From an uncultured Dysgonomonas sp. (GTDB lineage Bacteria > Bacteroidota > Bacteroidia > Bacteroidales > Dysgonomonadaceae), in NCBI RefSeq assembly GCF_900079725.1, contig NZ_LT599032.1, positions 4,398,054 through 4,462,053 of the forward strand: 64,000 nt of DNA, written 5' to 3'. A program made the position numbers and the translations under genes. Position 1 is the first letter of the stretch; each line of letters begins with the position of its first letter. Under the pieces are notes generated by a model. That model did not search any database and was not told where the DNA came from. It worked only from the letters and a program-made list of their open reading frames with translations. Below are positions 42,320 to 52,545 of the stretch, piece after piece.

Positions 42320-43810
42320 ATGGACAAGTTATTTATTTTTGACACCACATTGAGAGATGGAGAGCAAGTACCGGGTTGCCAGTTGAATACTATCGAGAAA
42401 ATCGAAGTAGCCAGAGCCCTCGAATCGCTCGGTGTTGATGTTATCGAAGCCGGATTTCCCGTATCCAGCCCCGGTGATTTCAATTCGGTAGTGGAAATAT
42501 CTAAAGCCGTAACCTGGCCTACTATATGTGCTCTTACACGTGCCGTGGAAAAGGATATTGAAGTAGCAGCCGAAGCATTGAAGTATGCTAAGAAAAAGCG
42601 GATACATACAGGTATCGGTACATCAGAATACCATATTAAATATAAGTTCAACTCTACTCAGGAGGAGATACTTGAACGTGCAGCGGCATGTGTAAAATAT
42701 GCAAAACGCTTTGTAGAAGATGTCGAGTTTTATGCTGAAGATGCGGGACGTACGGATAATGCTTATCTTGCCCGTGTGGTACAAGCAGTGGTGAATGCAG
42801 GTGCTACAGTTGTCAATATACCAGATACAACGGGTTACTGTCTGCCTACTGAATATGGCGCAAAAATCAAATACCTGATAGATCATGTGGATATGAAGAA
42901 TGCAATCCTGTCTACACATTGTCATCAGGATTTAGGTATGGCTACAGCCAATTCCATAATGGGGGTACTTAACGGAGCGCGCCAGGTAGAGGTGACAATC
43001 AATGGTATCGGAGAACGTGCAGGAAATACTTCACTTGAAGAAGTGGTGATGGCTATCAGAAGTCATAAGGAATTGAATATTGAGACGAATATCAATACTC
43101 AGAAGATATATCCTATAAGCCGTCTTGTTTCCAATCTGATGAATATGCCGGTACAGCCTAATAAGGCTATCGTGGGCAGAAATGCTTTCGCCCATTCATC
43201 GGGTATACATCAGGATGGAGTATTGAAAAATCTCTCTACATATGAAATTATTGATCCTAAAGATGTGGGTATCGATGATAATGCAATCGTATTGACTGCC
43301 CGCAGCGGACGTGCAGCATTGAAAAATAGACTAAATTTGCTGGGTATAGAAGTCGATGATGATCAATTGGCCGAAATGTATCAACGCTTTCTGGACTTAG
43401 CTGACCGAAAGAAAGATATAACAGATGAAGACGTACTGATTTTGGCAGGGAAAGAAACGGATAAAATGCGACGTATCAAACTGGATTACCTGCAAGTATT
43501 ATCCGGTCTTGGAGTGCGTAACGTAGCCAATGTAGGTTTGGATATCGCAGGTGAAAAATTTGAAGCCTCTGCTTCAGGTAACGGGCCTGTAGATGCAGCG
43601 ATCAAGGCTATTAAGCAAATAATCCGCCGCCAGACTGTAATTGAGGAATTCCTTATACAGGCCATAAACCGGGGAAGTGATGATATCGGTAAAGTGCATA
43701 TGCAGGTAGAACACGAAGGTGTGAACTATTACGGTTTTTCGGCAAATACCGATATTGTGGCAGCTTCGGCAGAAGCCTTTATCAATGCTGTAAATAAATT
43801 TGTAAAATAA
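42320..43810 (+). CDS. leuA: 2-isopropylmalate synthase
   Basis: The 496-residue enzyme condenses acetyl-CoA with 2-oxoisovalerate, the first step of leucine synthesis. The HMGL-like TIM barrel starts with [16 protein letters not shown]; metal-binding [10 protein letters not shown] and NGIGERAGN follow. A communication region (~330-380) and a C-terminal LeuA regulatory domain (~400-495), which binds leucine for feedback inhibition, are present. It lies 40 bases after the attenuator terminator and opens the operon. Confidence 0.93.
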   Translation: MDKLFIFDTTLRDGEQVPGCQLNTIEKIEVARALESLGVDVIEAGFPVSSPGDFNSVVEISKAVTWPTICALTRAVEKDIEVAAEALKYAKKKRIHTGIGTSEYHIKYKFNSTQEEILERAAACVKYAKRFVEDVEFYAEDAGRTDNAYLARVVQAVVNAGATVVNIPDTTGYCLPTEYGAKIKYLIDHVDMKNAILSTHCHQDLGMATANSIMGVLNGARQVEVTINGIGERAGNTSLEEVVMAIRSHKELNIETNINTQKIYPISRLVSNLMNMPVQPNKAIVGRNAFAHSSGIHQDGVLKNLSTYEIIDPKDVGIDDNAIVLTARSGRAALKNRLNLLGIEVDDDQLAEMYQRFLDLADRKKDITDEDVLILAGKETDKMRRIKLDYLQVLSGLGVRNVANVGLDIAGEKFEASASGNGPVDAAIKAIKQIIRRQTVIEEFLIQAINRGSDDIGKVHMQVEHEGVNYYGFSANTDIVAASAEAFINAVNKFVK

Positions 43811-43813
43811 GCA

Positions 43814-44917
43814 ATGCAGGTAGAGACCAAGAAATATCAATATATAGACAGCCTGAGGGGGATAGCCATATTATTGGTTATACTTGTGCATGTACAGTTT
43901 ATAGAAGGTATTACTCCGTCTATCTCTTATTTTTCACCAACGGCTTTCCAGTTTATGGCAAACGGACATCTGGGCGTAAATCTGTTTTTTGTCGTAAGCG
44001 CATTTACATTGATGATGTCTCATCAGAAACGGCAATATGAAGAACATGCAAACCGGAATTTTTTTATACGCAGGTTCTTTCGTATAGCTCCCATGTATTA
44101 TTTGGCGATAGTCTATTTTACATTTGCTTATTTTGTAGGTTTTGATTTTGCAAATATAGATTGGGGAGATCTACCCAAAAAAGAATTGATACTAAACCTA
44201 TTGTTTGTAAATGGCTTTTTTCCGGAGTATATTCATCACTATGTACCGGGAGGATGGTCGATAACTGTGGAATTTACTTTTTATGCAATATTCCCATTTT
44301 TGTTTGCCAAACTCAAGAATATTAATCAGTTTGTAATATTCACATTGGTAACTTTGCTGATTTCTACGATTGCAAACTTTTTATTACGAGGTACGAGTGC
44401 AGATATAAATAACTTTCTGGGATATTATATTATAACGCAATTACCTGTATTCTCATTAGGAATGCTGGCATACCAGCTGATTGCAGATAAGGAAGCGATA
44501 ATGAAAATAAAGCTATCGTCTTTATCTGTACTGGCTGCAACAATATTGATATATTGCTATACGTCCATATCTTATGATTTTTTATATAGCATTGTGTTCT
44601 TCCTATTGCTTATTATACTATCTCGGAAGGCATATAAATTATTTTCGAATAAGATACTGGCGGCTATAGGGAAAGTGAGCTTTAGTCTCTATTTGGTACA
44701 TTTTGCTATGATGACGGTATTCAATATGTTTGGTTGTTTCCGTTGGGTAGAAGAGAAAATAACGGATAGTTTGTCCGCTTCTCTTTGTTTTATTTTAGGC
44801 TATATCTGCCTGTTCGCAGTGAGTTTTATAATTTCCAATATTACATATAGATTAATAGAAGTTCCGGGGCAAAACCTGGGGCGAAAACTAATTAAAAAAT
44901 TAGATCAACAAAAATAG
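43814..44917 (+). CDS. membrane acyltransferase (OafA/YrhL-type, acyltransferase 3)
   Basis: The 367-residue protein has about ten membrane helices. The acyltransferase-3 signature is present: [18 protein letters not shown] at the N-terminus with the catalytic His, then [20 protein letters not shown] and [19 protein letters not shown]. Such enzymes O-acylate cell-surface glycans such as O-antigen. It starts 3 bases after leuA and ends 10 bases before leuC, so it must be co-transcribed with and attenuated like the leucine genes, although it has no obvious link with amino-acid synthesis. Confidence 0.88.
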   Translation: MQVETKKYQYIDSLRGIAILLVILVHVQFIEGITPSISYFSPTAFQFMANGHLGVNLFFVVSAFTLMMSHQKRQYEEHANRNFFIRRFFRIAPMYYLAIVYFTFAYFVGFDFANIDWGDLPKKELILNLLFVNGFFPEYIHHYVPGGWSITVEFTFYAIFPFLFAKLKNINQFVIFTLVTLLISTIANFLLRGTSADINNFLGYYIITQLPVFSLGMLAYQLIADKEAIMKIKLSSLSVLAATILIYCYTSISYDFLYSIVFFLLLIILSRKAYKLFSNKILAAIGKVSFSLYLVHFAMMTVFNMFGCFRWVEEKITDSLSASLCFILGYICLFAVSFIISNITYRLIEVPGQNLGRKLIKKLDQQK

Positions 44918-44927
44918 AATTTTAAGC

Positions 44928-46325
44928 ATGAAAACTTTATTCGACAAAATCTGGGATGCGCATGTCGTATCTTCTGTAGAGAACGGGCCAACACAGTTGT
45001 ATATCGATCGACACTTCTGTCATGAGGTTACCAGTCCGCAGGCTTTCAATGGATTGCGTGCAAGAGGATTGTCTGTGTTTCGTCCAGATAAAACAACAAT
45101 TACAGCCGACCATAATACGCCGACTATTGATCAGGATAAACCCGTAAAAGATCCAATATCGAAGAATCAGCTGGATACACTTTCTAAAAATGCAAAGGAA
45201 TTCGGTATAGATATGTACTACCCTCTGGGACACCAGAAAAATGGGGTTGTACATATCATCGGTCCTGAGAACGGATTTACTCAACCGGGTATGACTATCG
45301 TTTGTGGAGACAGCCACACATCTACTCACGGTGCTTTCGGAGCAATTGCTTTCGGTATCGGAACCAGCGAAGTGGAAATGGTATTAGCATCACAGTGCGT
45401 GTTGCAGACCCGCCCTAAAACAATGCGCATAACATTCAACGGTAAACTTGGAGAAGGTGTTACTGCGAAAGACTTGGCTCTTTATATGATTTCGAAACTG
45501 ACAACCGGCGGTGCTACCGGATATTTTGTAGAATATGCAGGGGAAGCTATCCGCAATATGTCAATGGAGGAACGTATGACCCTTTGCAACCTGAGCATAG
45601 AAATGGGTGCGCGTGGCGGACTTGTTGCTCCGGACGAAACAACATTTGCCTATGTGGAAGGCCGTGAATTTGCTCCTAAGGGTGAAGAATGGAACAAGGC
45701 ACTTGCTTACTGGAAAACATTGAAAACCGATGACGGTGCAAAATTTGATAAAGAACTGACTTACGACGCAGCCGATATAAAACCTATGATCACTTACGGA
45801 ACTAATCCGGGTATGGGCATGGGTATAAATGAAACAATCCCTACATTGGACGATATCGATGAAGCCGGTCGTATTTCTTTTCAGAAATCAATGGATTATA
45901 TGGGCTTCAAACCGGGAGAAAAGGTTGAGGGTAAAACTATCGATTATGTATTCCTTGGTAGTTGTACAAATGGACGTATCGAAGACTTCCGTGCATTTGC
46001 CAACTTTGTAAAAGGTAAGAAAAAAGCAGATAATGTTATCGCATGGCTTGTTCCTGGCAGTCATAAAGTGGCTGACCAGATAAAAGCTGAAGGACTGGAT
46101 ACGATACTTACAGATGCAGGTTTCCAACTTCGTCAACCGGGTTGCTCTGCATGTCTTGCTATGAATGATGATAAAGTTCCGGCGGGTAAATATGCTGTAT
46201 CTACATCAAACCGTAACTTCGAAGGCCGTCAGGGTCCGGGCGCGCGTACTATTTTGGCCGGGCCATTGGTTGCGGCAGCAGCGGCGATTACAGGTAAGAT
46301 CACCGATCCGAGAAAAATTAATTAG
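44928..46325 (+). CDS. leuC: 3-isopropylmalate dehydratase large subunit
   Basis: The 465-residue aconitase-family protein isomerises 2- to 3-isopropylmalate together with LeuD. The 4Fe-4S ligands are seen in FLGSCTNGR and in [34 protein letters not shown] is the substrate and iron-binding region. Length and start are normal. In operons with a citramalate synthase the same enzyme also serves the pyruvate route to isoleucine. Confidence 0.96.
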   Translation: MKTLFDKIWDAHVVSSVENGPTQLYIDRHFCHEVTSPQAFNGLRARGLSVFRPDKTTITADHNTPTIDQDKPVKDPISKNQLDTLSKNAKEFGIDMYYPLGHQKNGVVHIIGPENGFTQPGMTIVCGDSHTSTHGAFGAIAFGIGTSEVEMVLASQCVLQTRPKTMRITFNGKLGEGVTAKDLALYMISKLTTGGATGYFVEYAGEAIRNMSMEERMTLCNLSIEMGARGGLVAPDETTFAYVEGREFAPKGEEWNKALAYWKTLKTDDGAKFDKELTYDAADIKPMITYGTNPGMGMGINETIPTLDDIDEAGRISFQKSMDYMGFKPGEKVEGKTIDYVFLGSCTNGRIEDFRAFANFVKGKKKADNVIAWLVPGSHKVADQIKAEGLDTILTDAGFQLRQPGCSACLAMNDDKVPAGKYAVSTSNRNFEGRQGPGARTILAGPLVAAAAAITGKITDPRKIN

Positions 46326-46363
46326 CAAATTCGGATATTAGCAAATTTGAAAATTAAACGATG
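46322..46363 (+). repeat. left direct repeat flanking the four-helix-bundle gene
   Basis: TTAGCAAATTCGGATATTAG followed by CAAATTTGAAAATTAAACGATG. It matches 46710-46752 with about six changes in 42 bases. Confidence 0.7.
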
Positions 46364-46708
46364 AGGGAAACGGGAAATGTTATAGTGGATTTATCTTTTA
46401 AGTTTGCTTTGGATATTATTTCTTTTGTGGAAATTCTGGAGCAGGAAAAGAAATTTGTTGTAGCTAACCAATTATTAAAAAGCGGAACTTCTATCGGAGC
46501 CAATGTTAGAGAAGCCCAAAATGGAGAGAGTAAAATAGACTTTATTCATAAGCTGAAGATTGCGGCTAAGGAAGCTGATGAAACAGAGTACAGGTTACTG
46601 ATATGCGAAAGTTCCGAAAATTATCCCTTTAATTCTCAATTATTAGAAGATATAAAAGTTATACAAAAAATTATGAACAAGATTATCGGAACAGCTAAAT
46701 CAAAATAA
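46361..46708 (+). CDS. four-helix bundle protein (S23/IVP family)
   Basis: The 115-residue protein matches the family first known from 23S rRNA intervening sequences: VDLSFKFALDIISFVEIL, then EKKFVVANQLLKSGTSIGANVREAQNGESKIDFIHKLKIAAKEADETEYRLLICES. It forms a small four-helix bundle, related to Avd accessory proteins; function is uncertain. It is inserted between leuC and leuD, flanked by near-identical AT-rich repeats (46322-46363 and 46710-46752), so gene and repeats may have moved in together. Confidence 0.85.
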   Translation: MRETGNVIVDLSFKFALDIISFVEILEQEKKFVVANQLLKSGTSIGANVREAQNGESKIDFIHKLKIAAKEADETEYRLLICESSENYPFNSQLLEDIKVIQKIMNKIIGTAKSK

Positions 46709-46709
46709 T

Positions 46710-46832
46710 TAGCAAATTTGAATATTAGCAGATTCGAAAATTAAATGATAAACAGTGATATTATTTAGAACATATAATAACAAAATTACCGAAGCAGGCA
46801 TTTGCTAATATGCTAATTCGCTAATTTACAAA
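46710..46832 (+). repeat. right direct repeat and inverted copy before leuD
   Basis: 46710-46752 repeats the left flank (TTAGCAAATTTGAATATTAG then CAGATTCGAAAATTAAATGAT). 46801-46832 (TTTGCTAATATGCTAATTCG then CTAATTTACAAATT) is the inverse of the same unit. TTTGCTAAT units occur again at 47426-47495 before leuA2, and once near 3285. Confidence 0.7.
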
Positions 46833-46841
46833 TTGATTTTT

Positions 46842-47432
46842 ATGGAAAAATTTCAAACACTTACATCGACATACGTTCCACTACCTATCGAAAATGTGGA
46901 CACAGACCAGATTATACCTGCACGCTTCCTGAAAGCGACTGATAAAGAAGGATTCGGCAACAACCTGTTTGCAGACTGGCGTTATAATAAAGACGGAAGT
47001 CCGAAAGCTGATTTTGTTCTAAATAATCCTACTTATAGCGGACAAATACTTGTTGCCGGAAAGAATTTCGGGAGTGGCTCCAGTCGCGAGCATGCGGCAT
47101 GGGCAGTCGCCGGATATGGCTTCAGAGCAGTAGTGTCGAGCTTCTTTGCCGATATTTTCAGAAATAATTCACTGAATAATGGTGTACTTCCGGTAGTGGT
47201 TACACCTGAGTTTTTGGCGGAAATATTTGCATGTGTAAATGCAGATCCAAAAGCCACTTTGACGATTGATCTGGAAAAGCAAACAATAACAAATAATGCA
47301 ACCGGAAAATCGGAGAATTTTGAGATCAATCCTTACAAAAAGGAATGTTTGCTGAAAGGACTGGACGATATAGACTATCTGCTCTCTAAAAAAGAGATGA
47401 CAGAGGAATATGAGGTCAATTCGAAAATTTGA
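46842..47432 (+). CDS. leuD: 3-isopropylmalate dehydratase small subunit
   Basis: ATG 46842 ([15 protein letters not shown]) gives 196 residues; the frame is open from a TTG three codons earlier. Family motifs are [56 protein letters not shown] and NNGVLPV. It forms the swivel domain that completes the LeuC active site. The gene is separated from leuC by the four-helix-bundle insertion. Confidence 0.96.
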   Translation: MEKFQTLTSTYVPLPIENVDTDQIIPARFLKATDKEGFGNNLFADWRYNKDGSPKADFVLNNPTYSGQILVAGKNFGSGSSREHAAWAVAGYGFRAVVSSFFADIFRNNSLNNGVLPVVVTPEFLAEIFACVNADPKATLTIDLEKQTITNNATGKSENFEINPYKKECLLKGLDDIDYLLSKKEMTEEYEVNSKI

Positions 47433-47497
47433 AAATTAGTCAATTAGCATATGCCTTTATTTGCTAATTTGCTAATTTGCTAACTCGCAAATTAATT

Positions 47498-49009
47498 ATG
47501 ATAGAAATAATGGATACTACCCTGAGAGATGGGGAACAGACATCTACAGTGTCGTTCTCGGCTCAGGAAAAGATGAGTATAGCACATTTGCTCCTTGTCG
47601 ATCTGGGGGTTAATCGTATTGAAGTAGCCTCAGCACGGGTTTCGAATGGAGAATTTGAAACTGTAAAGAAAATTGCTTCATGGGCAAGAGCAACCGGGCA
47701 TATAGATAAAATTGAAATATTAGGTTTTATAGATAAGGGTGCATCCCTCAACTGGATAAAAGACACAGGTTGCCGTACTATAAATCTTTTGACAAAGGGT
47801 TCGTACAAGCATGTAACTGAACAATTGAGAAAAACTCCGGAACAACATCTGGAGGATATCAGATACGAAGTCGAGCTTGCCGAGAAGATGGGTATAACCG
47901 TTAATGTTTATCTGGAAGACTGGTCGAACGGGATAATGAATTCCGAAGATTATGTGTATTTTATGATGGACGGAATGAAAGATTTACCTATCAGGCGGTT
48001 TATGCTTCCCGATACGTTAGGTGTTCTTAATCCGCACAGTGTATGGCGTTGTTGCCGTCGGATGATAAACCGTTATCCGAATCTGCATTTCGATTTTCAT
48101 GCTCATAACGATTACGACCTTGCTGTAGCTAATACAATGGTGGCAGCTGAGGTGGGAGTAAAGGGTGTGCATGTGACGATGAACGGGTTGGGCGAACGTG
48201 CAGGAAATGCATCGTTGTCCAGTGTAATCGCCGTATTCCATGACCAGTTGAAACTGGAGACTTCTATAAAAGAGGATAAACTGAACAAGGTAAGCCGTGT
48301 AGTGGAAAGTTATTCGGGGATAAATATTGCTGCTAACCAGCCGATTGTGGGAGATAATGTTTTCACACAGTGTGCCGGAATACATGCCGATGGCGACAAT
48401 AAAAATAACCTTTATTATAATGACCTGTTCCCGGAACGCTTCGGACGTGTACGGGAGTATGCTTTAGGTAAATTGTCAGGAAAATCCAATATTCGTAAAA
48501 ATATCGAGGCTCTTGGTATAGAACTCGATGAGGAGGATATGATGAAGGTTACCAACCGTGTTATCGAACTTGGAGATAAGAAAGAGATCATTACACAGGA
48601 CGACCTCCCATATATCATTTCCGATGTATTGAAGAATAATGAGAAGGAAAAGCGTATAAAAATACTTTCATTCGCATTCCTCCTTACCAAAGGTTTGCGT
48701 CCGACGGCTACAGTGCGCATCGAAATCGACGGACAGGAGCATGAATGGACAGCGCCCGGAGACGGACAGTATCATGCGTTTTCAAAAGCATTGTGGAAAA
48801 TATATTCACGCCTGAATAAGCCGACTCCTACATTGACTAACTATGCCGTTTATATCCCGCCGGGCGGGCGTACCGATGCTTTGGTACAGACTGTCATCAC
48901 ATGGGAGTTTAATGGGAAGAGTTTTAAGACCAGGGGGCTTGATGCCGACCAGACAGAGGCAGCTGTAAAAGCTACAGAAAAGATGTTGAACATGATAGAA
49001 GATATGTAA
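47498..49009 (+). CDS. second 2-isopropylmalate-synthase-type enzyme, possibly (R)-citramalate synthase
   Basis: ATG 47498 ([15 protein letters not shown]) gives 503 residues; the longer frame from 47477 has no usual start. The TIM barrel motif [20 protein letters not shown], the metal site FHAHNDYDLAVAN and NGLGERAGN are present, as is a C-terminal LeuA-type regulatory domain (~395-500). It is clearly different from LeuA at 42320. In Bacteroides the same position in the leu operon holds such a paralogue. If it is citramalate synthase it makes the isoleucine precursor from pyruvate and acetyl-CoA, which would explain an Ile/Leu-rich leader. Homocitrate-type activity is an alternative. Confidence 0.75.
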   Translation: MIEIMDTTLRDGEQTSTVSFSAQEKMSIAHLLLVDLGVNRIEVASARVSNGEFETVKKIASWARATGHIDKIEILGFIDKGASLNWIKDTGCRTINLLTKGSYKHVTEQLRKTPEQHLEDIRYEVELAEKMGITVNVYLEDWSNGIMNSEDYVYFMMDGMKDLPIRRFMLPDTLGVLNPHSVWRCCRRMINRYPNLHFDFHAHNDYDLAVANTMVAAEVGVKGVHVTMNGLGERAGNASLSSVIAVFHDQLKLETSIKEDKLNKVSRVVESYSGINIAANQPIVGDNVFTQCAGIHADGDNKNNLYYNDLFPERFGRVREYALGKLSGKSNIRKNIEALGIELDEEDMMKVTNRVIELGDKKEIITQDDLPYIISDVLKNNEKEKRIKILSFAFLLTKGLRPTATVRIEIDGQEHEWTAPGDGQYHAFSKALWKIYSRLNKPTPTLTNYAVYIPPGGRTDALVQTVITWEFNGKSFKTRGLDADQTEAAVKATEKMLNMIEDM

Positions 49010-49067
49010 AGAGAGAAAATTTGTTATATCGGGTGCTTTTGGATAAAATAAGGATTATATAATTAAG

Positions 49068-51074
49068 ATGTTGGACAGGATAAAAAATAAATTAAATAGT
49101 CAATTTATAGGAGTATTGGTTTATCTCTTGTCTATTCATATGTTATTCCTGGCTTTGTTTAGTTTGTTTCGGTTTATCTCTTTTATACAAAATAAGGTAT
49201 ATTTGGAAAGTGTCGACGATTCTTTAAGGACAACATATACTTTGGCTATATTTACTAAAGGGCTGCGTTTCGATAATGTAATAACGTGTTACATAATGGT
49301 TCTGCCTTTAGTAATTCTTACCGTACTGGCATTATTCAATAGATTTAATAAAGGTGTACTCAGAATAGTTAATGCATATTTTATTATTGTGGGGATCATT
49401 GTTTTTGCCATATCATCAGCGGATATCCCATATCTTCAATATTTTAATAAGCATATCGGATTCTCTGTTTTTAACTGGCTGGGATATTCGGTCGAAACGT
49501 ATGGGATGATTGTAGATGATAATTCTTTATTTGCTTATTTATTGCTTTACCTTTTTGTCGTTGTATTCTTTATCTTTTTTGTTATTAAGATACGGCAATA
49601 TGTGCTAAGACGATTTAAAGGAAATGTGGATAAACGAGATTTAAAGTTCTACATACCTATCCTGTTTTGCTTTTTGTGTATTTGTCTTCTTGGCACAAGG
49701 GGGTTAATACACAAACGGTTAGTTTTGGCCGATTCATACTTTTGTAATCAGCTTATGCTTTGTCAGATGGTCGTGAATCCTGTTTTTTATTTATTGAACA
49801 CTCCGGTGTCAGCACAGGCGGTAAGTTTGGAGAATGAATATGATTCTTTGGAGTTGATCAATGAGGAACTTGGTTTTAACATTGTTGACAGAAACTATTA
49901 CGAGAAGGGTGTTATGACTAGCGATACTCTAAAACAACCTAATATAGTGATGGTTTTAATAGAATCTTTTTCTTCTGATTATCTGAATGATTCTATTGGA
50001 GCAAAGCCTTTGATGCCATATGTAAACGAACTTAAAAATAAATCTTACTATTTCGACAATATATATTCTCAGGGGACTCATACCAATCAGGGGATAGTTT
50101 CTAGTTTATATGGATTTCCAGCTATATTTGATGTTGTGATGTCGATGAAAGCACCTATCGAACTTAATCATGTAAGTTACGAAGATGAAAAATATAATAA
50201 TACGAGGAAAGCAGTTCCGCTTTACCATGGTTTGCCAAATGACTTAAAGAGGTATGGGTATCAAAATTTGTTTTTCGTAACAAATAGCCTTGCTTTTGAT
50301 AACCTGGATTATTTTCTTCCTTTAAATGGATTCGATGAATGCTTTGGCGTGAAAGATTATCCGTCATCAGAACAAGTTGGTATATGGGGAGTTTCTGATA
50401 AATATCTGTTTGACTTTTCTTTATCTAAAATGGATTCTGTGTGTCAGGAAGGAATCTCTTTTTATGCGAATATATTGACAATAAGTAATCATCCTCCTTA
50501 TGCATTACCGGGAGAGTTTCTGAAAAATGGCATACCAGAAGATCAGGCAGCAATGTCTTACTCGGATTATTGTATAATGGAATTTATGGACGAGATCTCA
50601 AAAAAAGATTGGTATAATAATACTATCTTTGTCTTTCTGGGAGATCATGGCAAAGTTAAAGAACAGAAATATGATATACCATTATCATTAACTCATATCC
50701 CGTTGATTATTTATTCGCCGCTATTTGAGAATGAGGCTAGAACCGTATCGGATCTGGGTGGACAGATAGATGTATATGCCACTTTAATGGGACTAATAGA
50801 TAAAGCCCCGGCATACAACACCTTCGGGATTGATCTATTGAAGGATAGACGCCCCTATATATACTTTACATCGGATGATAAACTAGGCTGCTTAGGGAAC
50901 GATTATTACTATATAAGCGATTTATCGTCAGGTAGGGAGTTGTTGTATGAACTATCGGATAATAGTATAAGCAATAAAATAGAACAGAATAGATCTCTTG
51001 CCGATAGTATGAGACGATATTCGGGTTCGATGATAGAAGGAGCAAAACATATATTTAAAAATTACCTAAAGTAA
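49068..51074 (+). CDS. LTA-synthase-like sulfatase-family membrane protein
   Basis: The 668-residue protein has about five N-terminal membrane helices (~15-240) and a large outside sulfatase-fold domain (~290-620). Catalytic-type motifs are VMVLIESFSSDYLND, the Thr-bearing SQGTHTNQGIVSSLYG and the metal-binding FLGDHGK. In Gram-negative bacteria relatives transfer phosphoglycerol or phosphoethanolamine to surface or periplasmic glycans; LTA itself is not expected here. It lies between leuA2 and leuB in the same direction, 58 bases after leuA2, and so is probably co-transcribed with the leucine genes. Confidence 0.85.
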   Translation: MLDRIKNKLNSQFIGVLVYLLSIHMLFLALFSLFRFISFIQNKVYLESVDDSLRTTYTLAIFTKGLRFDNVITCYIMVLPLVILTVLALFNRFNKGVLRIVNAYFIIVGIIVFAISSADIPYLQYFNKHIGFSVFNWLGYSVETYGMIVDDNSLFAYLLLYLFVVVFFIFFVIKIRQYVLRRFKGNVDKRDLKFYIPILFCFLCICLLGTRGLIHKRLVLADSYFCNQLMLCQMVVNPVFYLLNTPVSAQAVSLENEYDSLELINEELGFNIVDRNYYEKGVMTSDTLKQPNIVMVLIESFSSDYLNDSIGAKPLMPYVNELKNKSYYFDNIYSQGTHTNQGIVSSLYGFPAIFDVVMSMKAPIELNHVSYEDEKYNNTRKAVPLYHGLPNDLKRYGYQNLFFVTNSLAFDNLDYFLPLNGFDECFGVKDYPSSEQVGIWGVSDKYLFDFSLSKMDSVCQEGISFYANILTISNHPPYALPGEFLKNGIPEDQAAMSYSDYCIMEFMDEISKKDWYNNTIFVFLGDHGKVKEQKYDIPLSLTHIPLIIYSPLFENEARTVSDLGGQIDVYATLMGLIDKAPAYNTFGIDLLKDRRPYIYFTSDDKLGCLGNDYYYISDLSSGRELLYELSDNSISNKIEQNRSLADSMRRYSGSMIEGAKHIFKNYLK

Positions 51075-51190
51075 AACATATGAAAACGAGCGTGAATTGC
51101 AAAATCGGCAGAGCCAATAGCAATGCACAAAAGACAATGATAATTTTGTCATGCGAGTTTCCATACATTCTTTAAAAACAAAATTATCGT

Positions 51191-52261
51191 ATGAAATTGA
51201 ACATCGCAGTACTTCCCGGCGACGGGATCGGACCCGAAATCATCGGGCAGGCTTTGAGAGTGACAGAAGCCATTTGTGAAAAATTCGGGCATGAACTTAG
51301 TTATGAATATGGCGTAGTTGGAGCCACTGCTATCGATCAGGTTGGCAATCCTTATCCGGATGGAACACATGAGTTGTGTATGTCGTCCGATGCTGTACTC
51401 TTCGGAGCTATAGGCGACCCTAAATATGACAATAATCCTTCAGCGAAAGTACGTCCCGAACAAGGCTTACTGGCTATGCGCAAGAAACTGGGATTGTATG
51501 CAAATATCCGTCCTGTATCTACTTTTCCTTCTTTGATACACAAATCCCCGCTACGTGCCGACCTGGTAGATGGAGCTGACTTTATGTGTATCCGCGAACT
51601 TACAGGAGGACTTTATTTCGGACGTCCGCAAGGCCGTAGCGAAGATGGGGATACTGCATACGATACCTGTGTGTATACACGTGAGGAAGTAGAGCGCATA
51701 CTGCACCTTTCTTATAAATACGCCCGTATGCGCCGCAAGAAGGTTACCGTAGTGGACAAGGCGAATGTACTTTGTACTTCCCGCTTGTGGAGGCAGGTTG
51801 CACAGGAAATAGAAAAGCAATATCCGGATGTGGAAACCGAATATATGTTTGTAGACAATGCCGCTATGCAGATTATACAATGGCCAAAACGTTTCGATGT
51901 ACTTGTAACTGAAAATCTTTTCGGAGATATCCTTACCGATGAGGCATCTGTTATTACGGGCTCACTGGGCATGTTGCCATCGGCATCTATCGGTATCCAT
52001 ACATCTGTATTCGAACCTATACACGGGTCGTATCCGCAGGCAGCAGGCAAGAATATAGCTAATCCGCTGGCAACAATATTATCGGCAGCGCTGATGTTTG
52101 AATATGCTTTCGATCTGCATGAAGAAGGCGCGCTTATCCGTCAGGCAGTAGCAGCTTCGATGGATGCAGGCGTTGTTACTGAAGATATAACTTCGAAAGA
52201 TGGTAAAAAATATTCTACATCGGAAGTCGGTGACTGGATTGTAGATTATGTGAAGAAGTAA
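51191..52261 (+). CDS. leuB: 3-isopropylmalate dehydrogenase
   Basis: The 356-residue enzyme oxidises and decarboxylates 3-isopropylmalate with NAD+. The family signature [27 protein letters not shown] is present, with [15 protein letters not shown] and the N-terminal [18 protein letters not shown]. Length is normal. It is the last gene of the operon and is followed by a strong terminator at 52283. The same enzyme family can act on 3-methylmalate in the citramalate route. Confidence 0.96.
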   Translation: MKLNIAVLPGDGIGPEIIGQALRVTEAICEKFGHELSYEYGVVGATAIDQVGNPYPDGTHELCMSSDAVLFGAIGDPKYDNNPSAKVRPEQGLLAMRKKLGLYANIRPVSTFPSLIHKSPLRADLVDGADFMCIRELTGGLYFGRPQGRSEDGDTAYDTCVYTREEVERILHLSYKYARMRRKKVTVVDKANVLCTSRLWRQVAQEIEKQYPDVETEYMFVDNAAMQIIQWPKRFDVLVTENLFGDILTDEASVITGSLGMLPSASIGIHTSVFEPIHGSYPQAAGKNIANPLATILSAALMFEYAFDLHEEGALIRQAVAASMDAGVVTEDITSKDGKKYSTSEVGDWIVDYVKK

Positions 52262-52282
52262 ATCCTATATCAGTTATATAGA

Positions 52283-52310
52283 AGAAGGCATCGGTTATCC
52301 GATGCCTTCT
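52283..52310 (+). terminator. terminator of the leucine operon
   Basis: AGAAGGCATCGG (52283-52294) and CCGATGCCTTCT (52299-52310) form a perfect 12-bp stem with loop TTAT. The following U-tract is weak (CTGTTATGTT). Confidence 0.8.
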
Positions 52311-52545
52311 CTGTTATGTTATATCAGTCGAAACATAAGTACAGGCTTAAATTATAGAAATATATTCTTTGTACATTTTGAGCATAAAGGGTGAAAAATC
52401 GGTCAATCTCTTCTTTGAATTTCTCGAAAAGTAAGGATACAGCTACATGTGGATAGGGAAGAGAGGATTCTTAACAATATCCGACTAAATAAATATTTAT
52501 TAGTCTAACTTATTTTTTATACTTTTGGGATTCAATAATTAAAAA

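Noticed and set aside
46322-47495. Possible CRISPR array in the TTTGCTAAT repeats around leuD
   Set aside because: Units are short, irregular, in both orientations and without even spacers; no cas genes are present.
49068-51074. True lipoteichoic acid synthase
   Set aside because: The organism is Gram-negative; the fold and motifs fit, but the product is more likely a phosphoglycerol or similar modification of another glycan.
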